NCBI GenBank assembly: GCA_025738555.1
Contig: JAOVFP010000010.1
Span: 2,046,001 to 2,110,000, forward strand
Direction: 5' to 3'
Origin: Cyathus striatus
Taxonomy: Eukaryota > Basidiomycota > Agaricomycetes > Agaricales > Nidulariaceae
Length of the DNA: 64,000 bases
The position numbers and the translations under genes were made by a program. How positions within the stretch are numbered: position 1 is the stretch's first letter; each line of letters begins with the position of its first letter. This document shows, piece after piece, positions 47,342 to 60,338 of this stretch. Below the pieces are notes generated by a model. The model made no database searches, was not told where the DNA came from, and saw nothing but the letters and a program-made list of their open reading frames with translations.

Positions 47342-48921
47342 TTATTTTCCACCGGAAGTCTTGAAAAGAATGAGACCCCCAAGAGCGATGGAGTAACCTA
47401 TCCAAAAGCACATTTGGTCAGTAATCATACATAGAAGGTATATTGTAGAAATAAAAGCCATAGCGATACTCACCAAAAACTTGAAGGGGGGTAATTGGCG
47501 AACCGAAGATAAGCACAGACCCACTGATTAGAAGTATGTCCTAGAAGGAATTGTTAGTCTATCGTCGTTCATCAATGTGGAAGGAGATGAAGTGGATAAA
47601 GAGTAGTATAGACGACCGGGTGTAGTGTTGAAGCAACTATTGACTCGTACCGTGCTTCCTCCACCTCCATCGGTGATGCTATACCCCCGGAGCACCCGTA
47701 AGGGATAAGTAGAGTGATGATTTTGGAATCAAAGACCATGGGAAAAATGAAGCCCATCAACATCAAAGAACAGGAGAAGTGATACTTAAGTTAATAGTCG
47801 AGACTAAGAAGTTAAGCACCACTGTCCATATCAAAAAACGGCATTCACTCGCCGTCCCCGAATCCGAAGAAGAATAAACGAAACCACAGAGCCAAGAACG
47901 TACCTTAAACACGCCAGCAAGCGTTAACACCAATCCGCTCCCCACACCCACCAAAAATACAGCAGCAACGTTCAAAAGGAACGCAACAGCCGCGTTCGAC
48001 AGTAGAATCGCAGCGCCTAGTCGGGGTAGCTCGTATAGCGGTGCCATGCCCTCTGTGAATGGAATGAAAAGGAGGTTGATGCCTGCGCAGACGGGAGCGT
48101 AGTAGTGTAGCGATACGAGCGGGTCCATTTTCATGTTGTGCAGAAGGACTTGGATCATTACCAGCCGGGAGGCTTCGAACTATGATAGTAACGATAAGGT
48201 TGCATAAGGGAGATACCGTAGAATGGCATGGTGATGGACGTACGGCAACTGCTGCTGCTTGGATTAAGAATCCTACGAGGTTGAATCTGAGTTCACCTTG
48301 GGATGCCAGGGCGACGCCGGAGGAGATCATGAGGACGATAACGAGTAGTTTCTTGTTGGGCTCGTCGATTCGGGTTATCCATGTTATGAGGAGAATTGCG
48401 ACTGGTATAAATGCCTATGAGCGAGGTTAGAACTACGAAGAAGGTGGAGATTTGAAGATGACCTTGAGCATTTGGATATACGAAACGCTAAGATACAAGT
48501 ACGCCGTGTTGCTGAGAATCAAGCTGCCAGAGAACAGTATGCCAATAGGCAGAATACTCTTAACGAACATCTCTTTCGTCATATGCACCTCCTTCGCTCC
48601 ATCGAGGAGCCTAGTCGTACGTTGAAGGATACGCGTGCCAACAGCTGCGAAGGTCAAGTGCCATGTCACTAGGAAAACGGGGAACTTGAAGTTGAGGGTG
48701 TTGTAAATGTAGTTGTTGTAGATGATCACTGCAGACGATAGGACGATCCAGACGGGTATGATGGTTGCCGCTGAGAGCTTTGGTTTGGCTTTGGTGGAGT
48801 GGGTTGCTGGCGATGGGAGAGGTGGTGATGAGGTTACGGTACCAGTGGCGGTGGTGGAGCTTTCGTGCAGCCCTTTGGTGAGATTCTCTTGGTTTTCCAA
48901 GTCTTTGTCGGAGAGGGACAT
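47342..48921 (-). CDS. Triose-phosphate/nucleotide-sugar transporter family protein (copy 1, intact)
   Basis: Exons 48463-48921, 48244-48414, 47904-48179, 47474-47540 and 47342-47397 join to 342 residues from MSLSDKDLENQENLTKGLHE. After a hydrophilic N-terminus come about nine or ten membrane segments of the drug/metabolite transporter superfamily, TPT branch: IIPVWIVLSSAVIIYNNYIY, VFLVTWHLTFAAVGTRIL, PIGILFSGSLILSNTAYLYL, PVAILLITWITRIDEPNKKL, ISSGVALASQGELRFNLVGF, RLVMIQVLLHNMKMDPLVSL, AAVAFLLNVAAVFLVGVGSG, DILLISGSVLIFGSPITPLQ, and the end YSIALGGLILFKTSGGK. Such proteins exchange sugar-phosphates or nucleotide sugars across Golgi or ER membranes; the substrate here is unknown. Intron 3 is long (363 bp). 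A 4-nt deletion relative to copy 2 falls inside intron 1 and is harmless. No defect was found. Confidence 0.9.
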
Positions 48922-51900
48922 TGTGGTGTTGGTAACGAGTGTTGTAAGGCTGGTGGTGATGGAGAGGTAAGAACACGGAAGCAAATGTAGAACGTGGTTA
49001 CTCACAGCGGAAGGGTCTAGTTATTACGTTGAACAAGCAATCTTCTCCAGATAGTTTCTAGTTGGAATTGGGGGAGGAGCTTGAGAGGGCACTGGTTGAG
49101 ATAGAGACTTGAGGAAGAAATAAAGGGCCGTGGTTGATATGATACAACATGGTGACAGAAATCAATAAATGAAATCAAGGACAAAAATAAACGCTCGGGA
49201 TCAATAAGGATCAAGTCAACGTCAATTACGTAATGCAACGCCGAGACTCCGATATCTATGTCGAAGTATCTGCAACCTAGTTACCAAGTTGTATGTAGCT
49301 TGAGCTTGAACTTCTATGAAGTTCGATCCAGCTTCACTTCACTTCCACAACGCGACCTAGAGTTCACAGATATATCGATAACACGACTTTCCTTTGCCGT
49401 CACGCATTGTTTATTGCAAATGAACTTTCTGACAACATGCCAATGAACTTGATTTTCTCCAGTGCTTTTGATAAAGGTCTGTCGAGTTTCGGGTACATCT
49501 CCGCTCATACAGCCGTACAGCCGCATTCCCGAATATCTTATGGCATTTAAACGCCAGAGGGTAGATACTAGGTAAGAAAGAACTCAAGATATTTTCTAGC
49601 AGTAAAACTTTATAAAGTGCACTATAGCTCACTTGGATCCATGTGACAATACGCTATTATGTACTAGTACTAAATGAATGTGGGTTATCGATTTTTTCTT
49701 ACTCATACCCACTGAGTTTGAGATCGTGGTATAAAATGGCATGCTCACTGCAAATAAAATAACCTCCGTGGTCTATTCGATGATTATACACTACATATAA
49801 TATGTGTGATCTAGGCGGTGGAGGCTTCCAGGTGTAAGAGTGGAATTCTACATTTTTACAACAACGTTCAGTAAGACCGCAATACGTAACCAGAAGTTAT
49901 AAAAGCTTATATTTCCACATCAAAGAAGATATTTAATATGAGAATAAGTCAGTGTGGCCTACCTGAATTCCCCTTGTTCTGGATCTGCACGCTATCAGAA
50001 ATTAAATGTATAGGTTTCGTGTGTTCGATTCGAGCTGTGTACACGTACCATATGCTATTTTGCAGTCCTTAGGTTCTTAAATTTTTGAAATGAAGTTAAA
50101 CCTACTAAACAGTGGTATAATGCTCCCCCATGCACAGGTTTAGAAAGTCACCATGACCTAACATATCAGCGCGCTGCATATTAAAGGTCTCGGCGACACT
50201 GATGTCAGTGGGTATGATCTTTATCCTTGTAGAAGTTTTTATTTTCTTCAAAGAGTTTTAGTATCGGAATGAATAAAACCTCCTGAGTCCCAGTACATAG
50301 TATGGCTAGTGCTAGTCAACGGAGATTAACATGGGGTATACCATCTGCTCTGTATTCTACAGACTTTATATGATTGTGAAATAGTATATGGTATTGTAGT
50401 CTACCAGAAAACCATTAAACTATGATTACAATGAATCAAAAGTCTCGTCCCTTCTTCTACTTTTGCAAGTCATTGGATTAATATTGCTTCAGCAAGCATA
50501 GATACATTATAAAGGTAACCAGAGAAATTTAAACTTCATGAAGGATTTGGACTTTATTTGGACTCTAAAGCATACAAATAACATTTACTGTTAGATATTA
50601 AATGACCCACAATAGTCAAACTGATTGAGCATATTATATTGAGAATGTGGTGTCTTTAAATTTAAAAATAATTACCAGGTGAAATGTTCTGTATTTTTGC
50701 AGATGTGTCATTGTGGGTGGCAGGTTCGACTCATGCGCACTATAATAAATTAAACAAGCCACCGTGGATCAATCAGACGATTACTGAGTACTGATCCACT
50801 GTATGTTTATTCAGGTCCACCTCTATTTTTAGACATTTTATAACTAGGTTCAACTTTCAGCTAAGCCAAACAGAAAAACCAAAGTTTAAGGAACTCTAGA
50901 AAATTATACTTAGATTCAAGAAGGAAAATACGATAGGGGAATAAGCCAGTGTAGTATACCTGAACTGCCTACATGTGTGGGTTTCATGTGTTCAATTAGA
51001 TTGATGTGCACATCACTGGTTATACCGGTAAGACCCTTCATTATTTTGTACTACTTTTTTCTTGAGTCTATAAGTTTATGATGAAGATCTGGTGCTAATG
51101 TTTTTCGAAAGTATCACATGTTCATTGGATACTCAAATAAGGCTTCATGTGAATGAGTTTAGAAAGCCACTGTGACCTAGCAGATCAGCATGTTATGTAT
51201 CTAAGGTCTCGGAGGCATCGCGACTTCGTGTATCATAACTTTTTGAGAGAAAGAGTAGCTGGATTATAAGTACTTAGTTGAAAACTAGGGACCTTAAATG
51301 ATGCCTTTCAATGTGCTAAAAATTTTTAATGAGTAGTCTATTTAATAAGTAGTAAATAAAGACACCTTAATATACCTGTTCAATCATACTCGTATCATGG
51401 GTGGTGAATAACTTTCGCGATATTGCAACCTTTTACATAATGTCAGTAATGTTTTTAAGTATGAGGTGTGCCATGGCAGGTGTCAAGTCTCTACATGAAG
51501 TACAGTACTAGTTAATTTTCACTGATAATAGTCAATGAGCTAAAGCACAAATATGAATGAGTAGTTTGATTATGGAATGGTATTCATAGTGCTTTAGTAC
51601 ACCTGGTCAAGTGTATGCATATCCTGGCAGGGTTATTAGGCACATAGAAGGTCCAGATTCATATTAAAGCTATTTTTTTGCACCTTTTCTGCCAGCTATT
51701 CATTCGGATTCCTAAAACATTTGTTAGAATTATGTTACTGACACTGTGCAAAAAGTTCAACTTTATTACTTAAACCTCATGGGGACGATTATACTTCAGC
51801 TTCAGCAAGTATACAAAAGCACCTGGGGGGTTACCAGTTTATTTTCATCTGTAAGTTTTACAACATTAAGAAACTCAGCTCCAAATCCCCTGCTTCAAGC

Positions 51901-52955
51901 AGATGTACACATGAATTTCGTTGTAGTTGAAAAGACACTGTAACTTCACTGAGTGTTTCATTGAATAATTAATGTATTAATGATAGGCGGCATATTTTTA
52001 TCTTTACACTATGGATGTGGTGTGGTGAATTGAATGCTCAACTTCAAACACTCCCCTCCATTCAGAAGCCCATACTCCTACAGCTGAAAAGACATTGGGA
52101 GATGGTAATGAGACACTTTGGTGCATCTGGTACAAAGTGTACCCATCCAATAGAATCAACCTTGTCTTGCTAGTTTTTTGTTAGATAATACTGATATATT
52201 ATATTAGTGGTGGCTTTTGGGCTTTTCCCCAGTAGCGTGGTAAAGTATTGTACCAATTGTCGACCATCTGAGTAATTAAGGTCAATGTTGTAAAACTTAC
52301 AGACAAAAACGAAGCAGTAAACTAGGCACCTTAGCGCACCTGGTCAAATATACTTGTACAGCTTGTGTACAACAGATCTAGATCCAGTACTTAGGTACAT
52401 GGGAAGTTATGATGTATTTTCATCCAAGTTATGTTTTGGGTACTTAAAGTAGCTGTGTGTTTCACGGTTCACCACATGCGTGCAAAAAATGTATTGTTTG
52501 TCCCAAATCCACATGTGCATATGAATACCTGTCATTTTACAAACATGCATACTAAGGCACTTCATCTGCCACTTACAAAATCATTTTCAAAACCTTTAGT
52601 ATGGTAAAACATTACTTTTATGTTGTACTCGATGTAGAGACCTACCATCACCTCACATTCAAAATCCTACTGCCAATACCACGAAAAAATTATGACTATG
52701 TATGCGATGTTACAAAATGCGAGTATGATTCAACAGGTTCACTAACACACATTATTTGCAACTTGTCAAATAGGATGCAAAAGCAATAGCACATTTAAAA
52801 ATGCTACGCGTAAGCTTGAGATAGCATCAACTTCAGCTCTCGCATTGGGTAAAAGATAAGAATGGAAACTTGATGTAAAAATTCGATTTTAAGCTTTACT
52901 CTCCAATTAAATATACCTGCTATACTTCTGAGTACACTCATCAGGTATACAAAGG
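47629..52955. repeat. Segmental duplication unit A
   Basis: From intron 3 of the transporter gene through its upstream region and a long non-coding AT-rich stretch, this unit aligns in direct orientation with 56043-62399, about 8.4 kb further on at the left and about 9.1 kb at the right. The growing offset is explained by insertions in unit B. From 49000 on there is no gene. The sequence is made of degenerate repeats with periods near 1 kb (for example GACCTA.CA.ATCAGC near 50155 and 51176; ATAAG.CAGTGT near 49944 and 50940; CATCTGGTACAAAGTG at 52127 and 53072). Confidence 0.85.
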
Positions 52956-53462
52956 CACCTGCCTGGTGGTTTTGACTTGGTTTCGTCTATATTTACAATC
53001 CCAACAGAAGGTTCAAGTCGCGGCCACTATGGTCAAAAGCCACCTTGGAATGTGACATAGATGAGACGCTTGGTGCATCTGGTACAAAGTGAGGTTACAT
53101 CATTATAGAGTAAGGTGGGAGTTTTTGTTAAATGAGTGCACTAATATATTATAGTACTAGTTGCTTTTTGGTTTCACACTAGCAGTGTGTATCGTTTTGT
53201 ACCATCCATACACTAATAACTTCACTGATATTATAAACTTTAGACAAAGCGAAGCAGTAAACATAGTACTTTAATTAGTCTGGTCAAATATACTCATATG
53301 AAAGGTCTATTACTATCCTGCTATTTCTTTAATGGCCACCACTGACATTTTGCAAAATATCATAAACGATTCTGTTAAAAATGCCATATTACACGCCTGT
53401 GCGATCCCCAATACGAGTATGATCGACCAGCTATACTAACGTGCATTATTTACCACTTACGA
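52956..53462. repeat. Degenerate repeat continuation between the duplication units
   Basis: The sequence repeats words of unit A (GCATCTGGTACAAAGTGAGG near 53072, GGTCAAATATACTCATATGA near 53280, CTATACTAACGTGCATTATT near 53432). No gene is present. Confidence 0.5.
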
Positions 53463-53712
53463 TGTAAGGGTGAGTGTGGTTGTCGATGTGTAGACTTGAG
53501 TTTATTTGCGAGCACGGTTGCGTCCGTCAACCGTTGCGCTTCGTCGATTTGAGGTTGAGATTTGAGGGAAGCAAATGGTAGAGCACTTGTAGCTTTTGAA
53601 GGCTTGAGTTAAGCTACAACTGTGCACGAGATGAGATTGACCAGAGTGAATACGAAGGCTTGAGTGGTAGAACTGATTAAGGGCTGCTCAATCCTAGAGC
53701 CACTCACCCTTA
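53463..53712. mobile_element. Possible LTR with inverted ends
   Basis: The block starts TGTAAGGGTGAGTG and ends CACTCACCCTTAACA, whose inverse is TGTTAAGGGTGAGTG. These are TG..CA ends with unusually long inverted similarity. Only CGA (or ACGA, if the last A is shared) repeats at the edges, so the target duplication is weak. Non-repeat sequence follows to about 54178 and may be internal retroelement DNA, but no gag or pol domain was recognised. Confidence 0.4.
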
Positions 53713-54180
53713 ACACGACTGGATGAGGGTAAGATTGGATGTAATGGGGTGCATTTCACTGAAGAGGAGTAGCTAGCTACAGAGGGGTTTATATATGTAA
53801 GTATCTAGATGAGTCATATAAAATTTGAATAGTAAACTAGTATAAAGAAAGACATAGCCTTTGTATAAGTGCGTGCGGCAACACGTGTTGAGGTTTGTCG
53901 CTTTTCTGCCATTGTCGATTGCTGTGTCCGATTCCGTGAGTGTCGTTCGAGCCGAATCGGGATATTTGATGTCGGGGTTGTTTGGTTCTGAGGGTGTTGG
54001 TTGATCCGGCACGTGACTTGTTGGTTTCGGAACGCGTCGATTTTGGTGGAATATCTTTGTATTCTACTGATTTCATTTTTCTCCATCTTCGATCTGCCAT
54101 GTTCGGCATGCGCGCACAAGGTTCTGGTATGTGTTTCAATTGTGTTGTGATTAAGTTTCTGACGTGGGTTATGTATTATA

Positions 54181-54633
54181 TGGTGCGAGTCACTTAGTCA
54201 CCACAACTATTATACAAGGAAAAGTCACCTGATATTTCCCCTGCAAAATAACCCCATTTTCCTATTCCTCTTGTAAAAATGCTTGTTTTGATGAACTGAA
54301 TAATTCTACTAAACAGTTTGTCAAAATTCCCAAAACTGAGTGAGTTATATTTTTCACACATTCCAGATTTTGCCGAATTACCATATCGAGAAGGTAATTA
54401 CTATAAATAGACATGGTTAGTCATCACTCTTATGCTTCAAATATGTGAAGGAAGCTATGAAAGCACTACATTTCACTTTACAATCTACTCTTTTGATGAA
54501 GTACCAATATTATACAGATATAATATACTCTTAAACCTTCAAAAGTTGGAGAAAATTGGCCCCAAAATTTCAAAATTTCGCGGACCAATTTTGCCGCTAT
54601 ACAAAACTAGTGGTGACTAAGTGATCCGCACCA
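54181..54633. mobile_element. 453-bp TA-flanked MITE (TGGTGCG family)
   Basis: The left end TGGTGCGAGTCACTTAGTCA and the right end, in reverse complement TGGTGCGGATCACTTAGTCA, both continue CCAC and lie next to TA (54179-54180 and 54634-54635). The interior is AT-rich and non-coding. A lone matching terminus occurs at 33640-33668. This is a TIR family distinct from the CTGTA elements. Confidence 0.85.
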
Positions 54634-54635
54634 TA

Positions 54636-56042
54636 GGTGATTTCATACGTAGGCCACTGACAGGCCTTACAACGAAATAGAGTGTTCATCCAGACGCTTT
54701 CAGCATGCTGGAGTTCCTGGTACGATACGCCACCACTTATCAGACAAGCATTTTCATTTAAAATTAGTTAAAACGTTAGTAAGTACTCGATGCAGAGACT
54801 TTCCACTAATACACTACATTACATGCCTATACCAAACGCGAGTATGATTAAACAGGTATACCAACATGCATTATTTACCACTTGCCAAATAGAGTACTCA
54901 TACAAGATCTTCCTCGTGCGCTGAATTGAAACCTGAGGTGATAAGCTACCACTTACTAAACAAATTAGTACTTCTTTAAAAGCTCTGGTATGGTTAAAAC
55001 ATTACTTTATGTTTCCCTTTGTACTCGATGGGACCTTCCAACTACCTTACATTCAAAATGTCACCGATACTGACATTATGCAAAAATTCGTGATCTCCGA
55101 CAAGACATATTACACGTTTATACCAGATTTGAGTACGACTGAGCGGGTATACTAATGCCGTGCGTTATTTAAACTAATAGAGCACTCATACAAAATCTTT
55201 CTGATGCGCTGAGTTGAAATGTGTAGCGATAAGCCACCATTTAATAAACTAACAACTTCATTAAAAGCTTAGGATTGGTTAAAACATTAGTTCCTTTTCC
55301 CGCTGTCATTGATGCAGAGACCTACCACCACTTTACATTCAAAATTTCACCGCTGACATTACGCAAAATATTTAACGCATCAATACGCGTCTACTGGATG
55401 CGAGTACGATTGCCAAAGTTTGATGTAAAAGTTGATTTTTATCTCCAAATATGCCGCCTGCAAGTATGAGTACGCTCACCAGGTATACAAATGCACCTAG
55501 TTTTACACTCGTTTCATTGTAAGCTTTACGATCTAGATTAGCCCCGCTTTACACCCTCTGCTCTATGACATAGATGTCACATCGGCGTGATATGGGGTGG
55601 ACACTTTGGTGCATCTGGTACAAGGTGTACCCATTGTGTATAGTAGACAAAGCTTTTTATTTTTGTTACGAGCCGGACATCCATTTTTCAGGTGTGGGTT
55701 TATATATATCGTTAACTTTAACTTCAAAAAGGCGGGGAGGTAAGAAAGCCGAAGTTCAAGTTTTCCTTTAACGTAATTTTAGACTGACAATACAATCAAC
55801 CTTTGAGGTGACAATGAGACTATCCAGTATTCAGCAAAAAGCACCGATGAAAGCTGGGGTACGCTCTAGATGGCGGCACAGAAAATAAGTAAACTACAAT
55901 CCAGAAATCTTGAAGCGACTGAGCATTTTTCCCATCAGCAATAATTCCTTGAGACTGAGAGCTCCACAAATGAGAGAACGTTCCAGACACCATAGAGTCG
56001 AGACACAAAGGTGACATATCCCAAGACTCGTAAAATTAGTAA
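54636..56042. other. Non-coding degenerate repeats
   Basis: Blocks resembling the right part of units A and B recur here (ACTCGATG.AGAGACCTACCA, CATTCAAAATTTCACCG, GCATCTGGTACAAGGTGTAC at 55610). They suggest older, decayed copies of the same repeat unit. No gene was recognised. Confidence 0.5.
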
Positions 56043-56307
56043 AGTTGAAGCAACTATTGACTCGTACCGTGCTTCCTCCATCGGTGATGCTATACCCTCG
56101 GAGCGCCCGTAAGGGATAAGTAGAGTGATAATTTCAGAATTAGAGACCATGGGAAAAATGAAGCCCATCAACATGAAAGAACAGAAGAAGTGATACTTAA
56201 GAAGTGTTAAGCACCACTGTCAATATCAAAAAACGGCATTCACTCGCCGTCACCCCCGGGCCCCGAATTCGAAGAACAAACGAAATCACAAAGATCTAAG
56301 AACGTAC

Positions 56308-57323
56308 CTTAAACACGCCAGCAAGCGTTAACACCAATCCGCTCCCCACACCGACCAAAAATACAGCAGCTACATTCAAAAGGAACGCAACAGCCGCGTT
56401 CGATAGTAGAATTGCAGCACCTAGTCAGGGGAGCTCATATATTGGTGCCATGCCCTCTGTGAATGGGATGAAAAGGAGGTTGATGCCTGCGCAGACGGGA
56501 GCGTAGTAGTGTAGCGATACGAGCGGGTCCATTTTCATGTTGTGTAAAAGGACTTGGATCATTACCAGCCGGGAGGCTTCGAACTGTGATAGTGATAAGG
56601 TTGGATAAGGGAGATACGGTGGGATGGCATGGTGATGGACGTACGGCAACTGCTGCTGCTTGGATTAAGAATCCTATGAGGTTGAATCTGAGTTCGCCTT
56701 GGGATGCTAGGGCGACGCCGGAGGAGATCATGAGGACGATGATGAGTAGTTTCTTGTTGGGCTCGTCGATTCGGGTAATCCATGTTATGAGGAGAATTGC
56801 GACCGGTATGAATGCCTATGAGCGAGGTTAGAACTACGAAGAGGGTCACTGGAGATTTGAAGATGACCTTGAGCATTTGGATATACGAAACGCTAAGATA
56901 CAAGTACGCCGTGTTGCTGAGAATCAAGCTGCCAGAGAACAGTACGCCAATAGGCAGAATACTCTTAACGAACATCTCTTTCGTCATGTGCACCTCCTTC
57001 GCTCCATCGAGGAGCCTAGTCGTACGTTGAAGGATACGCGTGCCAACAGCTGCGAAGGTCAAGTGCCATGTCACTAGGAAAACGGGGAACTTGAAGTTGA
57101 GGGTGTTGTAGATGTAGTTGTTGTAGATGATCACTGCGGACGAGAGGACGATCCAGACGGGTATGATGGTTGCCGCTGAGAGCTTTGGTTTGGTTTTGGT
57201 GTGGGTTGCTGGCGATGGGAGAGGTGATGATGGGGTTACAGTACCAGTGGCAGTGGCAGAGCTTTCGTGCAGCCCTTTGGTAAAATTGTCTTGGTTTTCC
57301 AAGTCTTTGTCGGAGAGGGACAT
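56308..57323 (-). pseudogene. Transporter copy 2, truncated with a premature stop
   Basis: Exons 1-3 (56868-57323, 56645-56815 and 56308-56583) match copy 1 almost base for base: MSLSDKDLENQDNFTKGLHE, then IIPVWIVLSSAVIIYNNYIY, AFIPVAILLITWITRIDE, GELRFNLIGFLIQ. At 56425-56427 the codon CGA of copy 1 (ELPRLGAA) is TGA, a single C-to-T change. Homology ends in intron 3 at 56043, so exons 4 and 5 (DILLISGSV.. to KTSGGK) are absent. The product would stop about 100 residues early and lack the last membrane segments. Confidence 0.9.
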
Positions 57324-59296
57324 TGTGGTGTTGGTAACGAGTGTGTTGTAAGGCTGGTAGTGATGGGGAGGTAAGAACGCGGAAGCAAATGCAGAGCTTG
57401 ATTACTCACAGCGGAAGGGTCTAGTTATTACGTTGAACAAGCAGTGTTATTTCCTCCAGATAGTTTCTAGTTGGAATTGGGGAAGGAGCTTGAGAGGGCA
57501 CTGGTTGAGATGGAGAATTGAGGAGGAAATAAAGGGCCGTGGTTGATATGATACAACATGGTGACAGAAATCAATAAATGAAATCAAGGACAAAAATGAC
57601 GCTCGGGATCAAGAGGGATCAAGTCAACATCAATTACGTAAGTTACGTAATACGACGCCGAGACTCCGATATCTACCTCGAAGTATCTGCAACCTAGTTA
57701 CCAAGTTGTATGTAGCTTGAGCTTGAACTTCTATGTATTCTATCCAGCTTCAGTTGATTTCCACAATGCAAACTAAAGTTCACAGATATATCGATAACAA
57801 AACTTTCCTTTGCTGTCACGCATTGAACTTTCTGACAACATGCCAATGAACTTGATTTTCTACAGTGCTTTTGATAAAGGTCTGTCAAGTTTCGGGTACG
57901 TCTCCGCTCGTACAGCCGTACAGCCGCATTCCCGAATATCTTATGGCATTTAAACACCAGAGGGTAGATACTAAGTAAGAAAGAACTCAAGATTTCTCCC
58001 AGCAGTAAAACTTTATAAAGTGCACTATAGCTCACCTGGATCCACGTGACAACACGCTATTATGTGCTAGTACTAAGTAAGTTTCGTTCAGTGAATTATC
58101 GATTTTTTCTTATTCATACCCACTGAGTTTGGGATCGTGGTATAAAATATCATGCTCATTGCAAATAAAACAATCCATCGTGGTCTATTCGATGACTACG
58201 CACTATATATGACATGTGTGGCGGTGGAGGTTACCAGATGTAAGGATGAAGTTCTACATTTTTACAACAACATTCAGTAAGACTGCAATATGTAACTAGA
58301 AGTTATAAAACTTTAGATGTCAAAGAAGATATTTAATATGAGAATAAGTCAGTGTGGCCTACCTGAATTCCCATTATTCTGGATCTGCACGCTATCAGAA
58401 ATTAAATGCATAGGTATCATGTGTTCGATTCGAGCTGTGTACACGTACCATATGCTATTTCACCGTCCTCAGACTCTTAAATTTTTGAAATGAAGTTAAA
58501 CCTACTAAACAGTGGTATAATGCTCCCCATGTACATGTTTAGAAAGTCACCGTGACCTAATAGATCAGCATGCTGCATATTAAAGGTCTCGGCGATACTG
58601 ATGATGTCGGTTGGTATAACCTTTGTCCTCATAGAAATTTTTGTTTTCTTCAAATGGTTTAGCATCGCAACGAATAAAGCATCCCAGTATATATGACTAG
58701 TGCTAGTCAATAGAGATTAACATGGGGTATACCTTCTGCTCTGGATTCATAAAGACTTTATATGATTGTGATATATATGGCATTGTAGTCTACCAGAAAA
58801 ACCATTAAAATGTGATTGCAATGTATCAAGAATCCCTTTACTTTTGCAAGACATTGGATTGGTATTGCTTCAGTATGGATTTATTATGAACTTGTTAACC
58901 AAAGAAGTTCAAACTTCACAAAGGGTTTGGACTTTATTTAGACTCTAAAGCATACAAATAACATTTACTGTTAGATGTTAAATGACCCACAGTAGTCAAA
59001 CTGATTGAGCATATTATATTGAGAATGTGGCATCCAAGTCACTGTGCACTCAATGTTCTTTTATATTTTTGCAGATGTGTCATTGTTGGTGGCAGGTTCG
59101 ACTCATGCGTACTATAATGAATTAAACAAGCCACTTTGGATCAATTAGATGATTACTGATCCTCTGTGCGTATTATCGTCAGGACATTGGTAGTATTTTC
59201 GGAATTTTTTATAACTAAGTTCATCATTTAGTAAAGTCAAACAATGAAACCAAAGTTTAAGGAACTTCAGGAAACTATGCTTATATTTAAGAAGGA

Positions 59297-59832
59297 TGTT
59301 ATGGTTTGATGTAAACTATAACATTGGTGTATTCCTATGAATACACAAGGATCAGTACACTAGGATAGAAAGGAAGCATACTGAAGTGAGCTGTAGCTGG
59401 GTTCTCAAAGCATAGGATTGTCCTAATCAATGAGAGAACGTCTGATTCTGGGTTAGCAAGGTATGGCCGCTTTGGATATTGAAGTATTCCATAAGCAATG
59501 TTGTAATAAGTTAATAGGGTAACGACATACCCACAGTACAAGACTTAGCACATAGCATAAGTCAAGTTCTGGTTCTGAAGGTCTTTGAGAGATGAAGTTG
59601 GAGTTTACGTGAAGAGTGATCCTATTTCAGTATCTACACAGTGAGTTTAAGTAGACTACTGTAAATAATATCTAGAATATTATACAGAAGACTTGCATGT
59701 AGGTGAAGAGTCTACCAAGTGCAGGAGCCATCTGCACTCGGTGCTCTCAGCAAGGGCTTTAAGCAAAGGAAAACACATGTGTTAGGGTCAAAAAAGGTAA
59801 TATAGTATTTGGATAGCTGAGTATCCATAACA
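59297..59832. mobile_element. Solo LTR (536 bp) with 5-bp target duplication
   Basis: The element begins TGTTATGG and ends CCATAACA (perfect inverse), and AAGGA lies on both sides (59292-59296 and 59833-59837). Unit A has the undisturbed site AAGAAGGAAAATAC with AAGGA at 50921-50925. The element therefore inserted after the segmental duplication or only in this copy. No internal region remains. Confidence 0.92.
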
Positions 59833-60106
59833 AAGGAAAATACAATAGGGGAATAAGCCAATGTAACTAAACTGCCTACATGCATGGGATTCATGTGTTT
59901 GATTAAAGATATGGGCACATCACTGGCTATACTGGTGAGATTCATTATTTGTACTACTTCTTTCCTGGGTCTATAAGTTTATGATGAAAATCTAGTGTTA
60001 ATGTTTTTGAATTTAAAAGTGTCACATGTTTATCAGGTACTCAAATGAGGCTTCATGTGAATGATTTGGGAAGCCACTGTGACCTAGCAGATCAGCATGT
60101 TATGTA

Positions 60107-60338
60107 GAATTATATTACATATTCAAATGTCACAATTCCATGCCATCTCCACATATGCATTTGGATATGTTACTATATACCTATTATGTATTTTACAGAC
60201 AATGTGCTTCCGCTTTTTATGTATTTAAGTAGTCTACTATGTACTGTACTACTTATCCATTTACCTCTGGCTTTCCCTCCCTGTGTGCTTTGAGGCCAAA
60301 TGTAACATCGTCATTGTTGATGCATCATTTATTTCAAC
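60107..60338. mobile_element. 232-bp insertion flanked by 10-bp direct repeats
   Basis: ATGTTATGTA occurs at 60097-60106 and again at 60339-60348, and once at the matching place in unit A (51190-51199). The inserted sequence starts GAATTATATTAC and ends TTATTTCAAC and has no clear inverted ends or tail. A 10-bp duplication fits a SINE/LINE-type or Mutator-like insertion, and the class is not resolved. Confidence 0.7.

Noticed and set aside
47572..47766. Open frame in intron 3 of transporter copy 1 (MLMGFIFPMVFDSKIITLLI)
   Set aside because: It lies within an intron defined by good splice sites, and exon-exon continuity of the transporter excludes it as coding.
53773..54139. Three overlapping minus frames next to the possible LTR, considered as a gag remnant
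   Set aside because: No zinc knuckle, protease or reverse-transcriptase motif is visible, and no single frame stands out.
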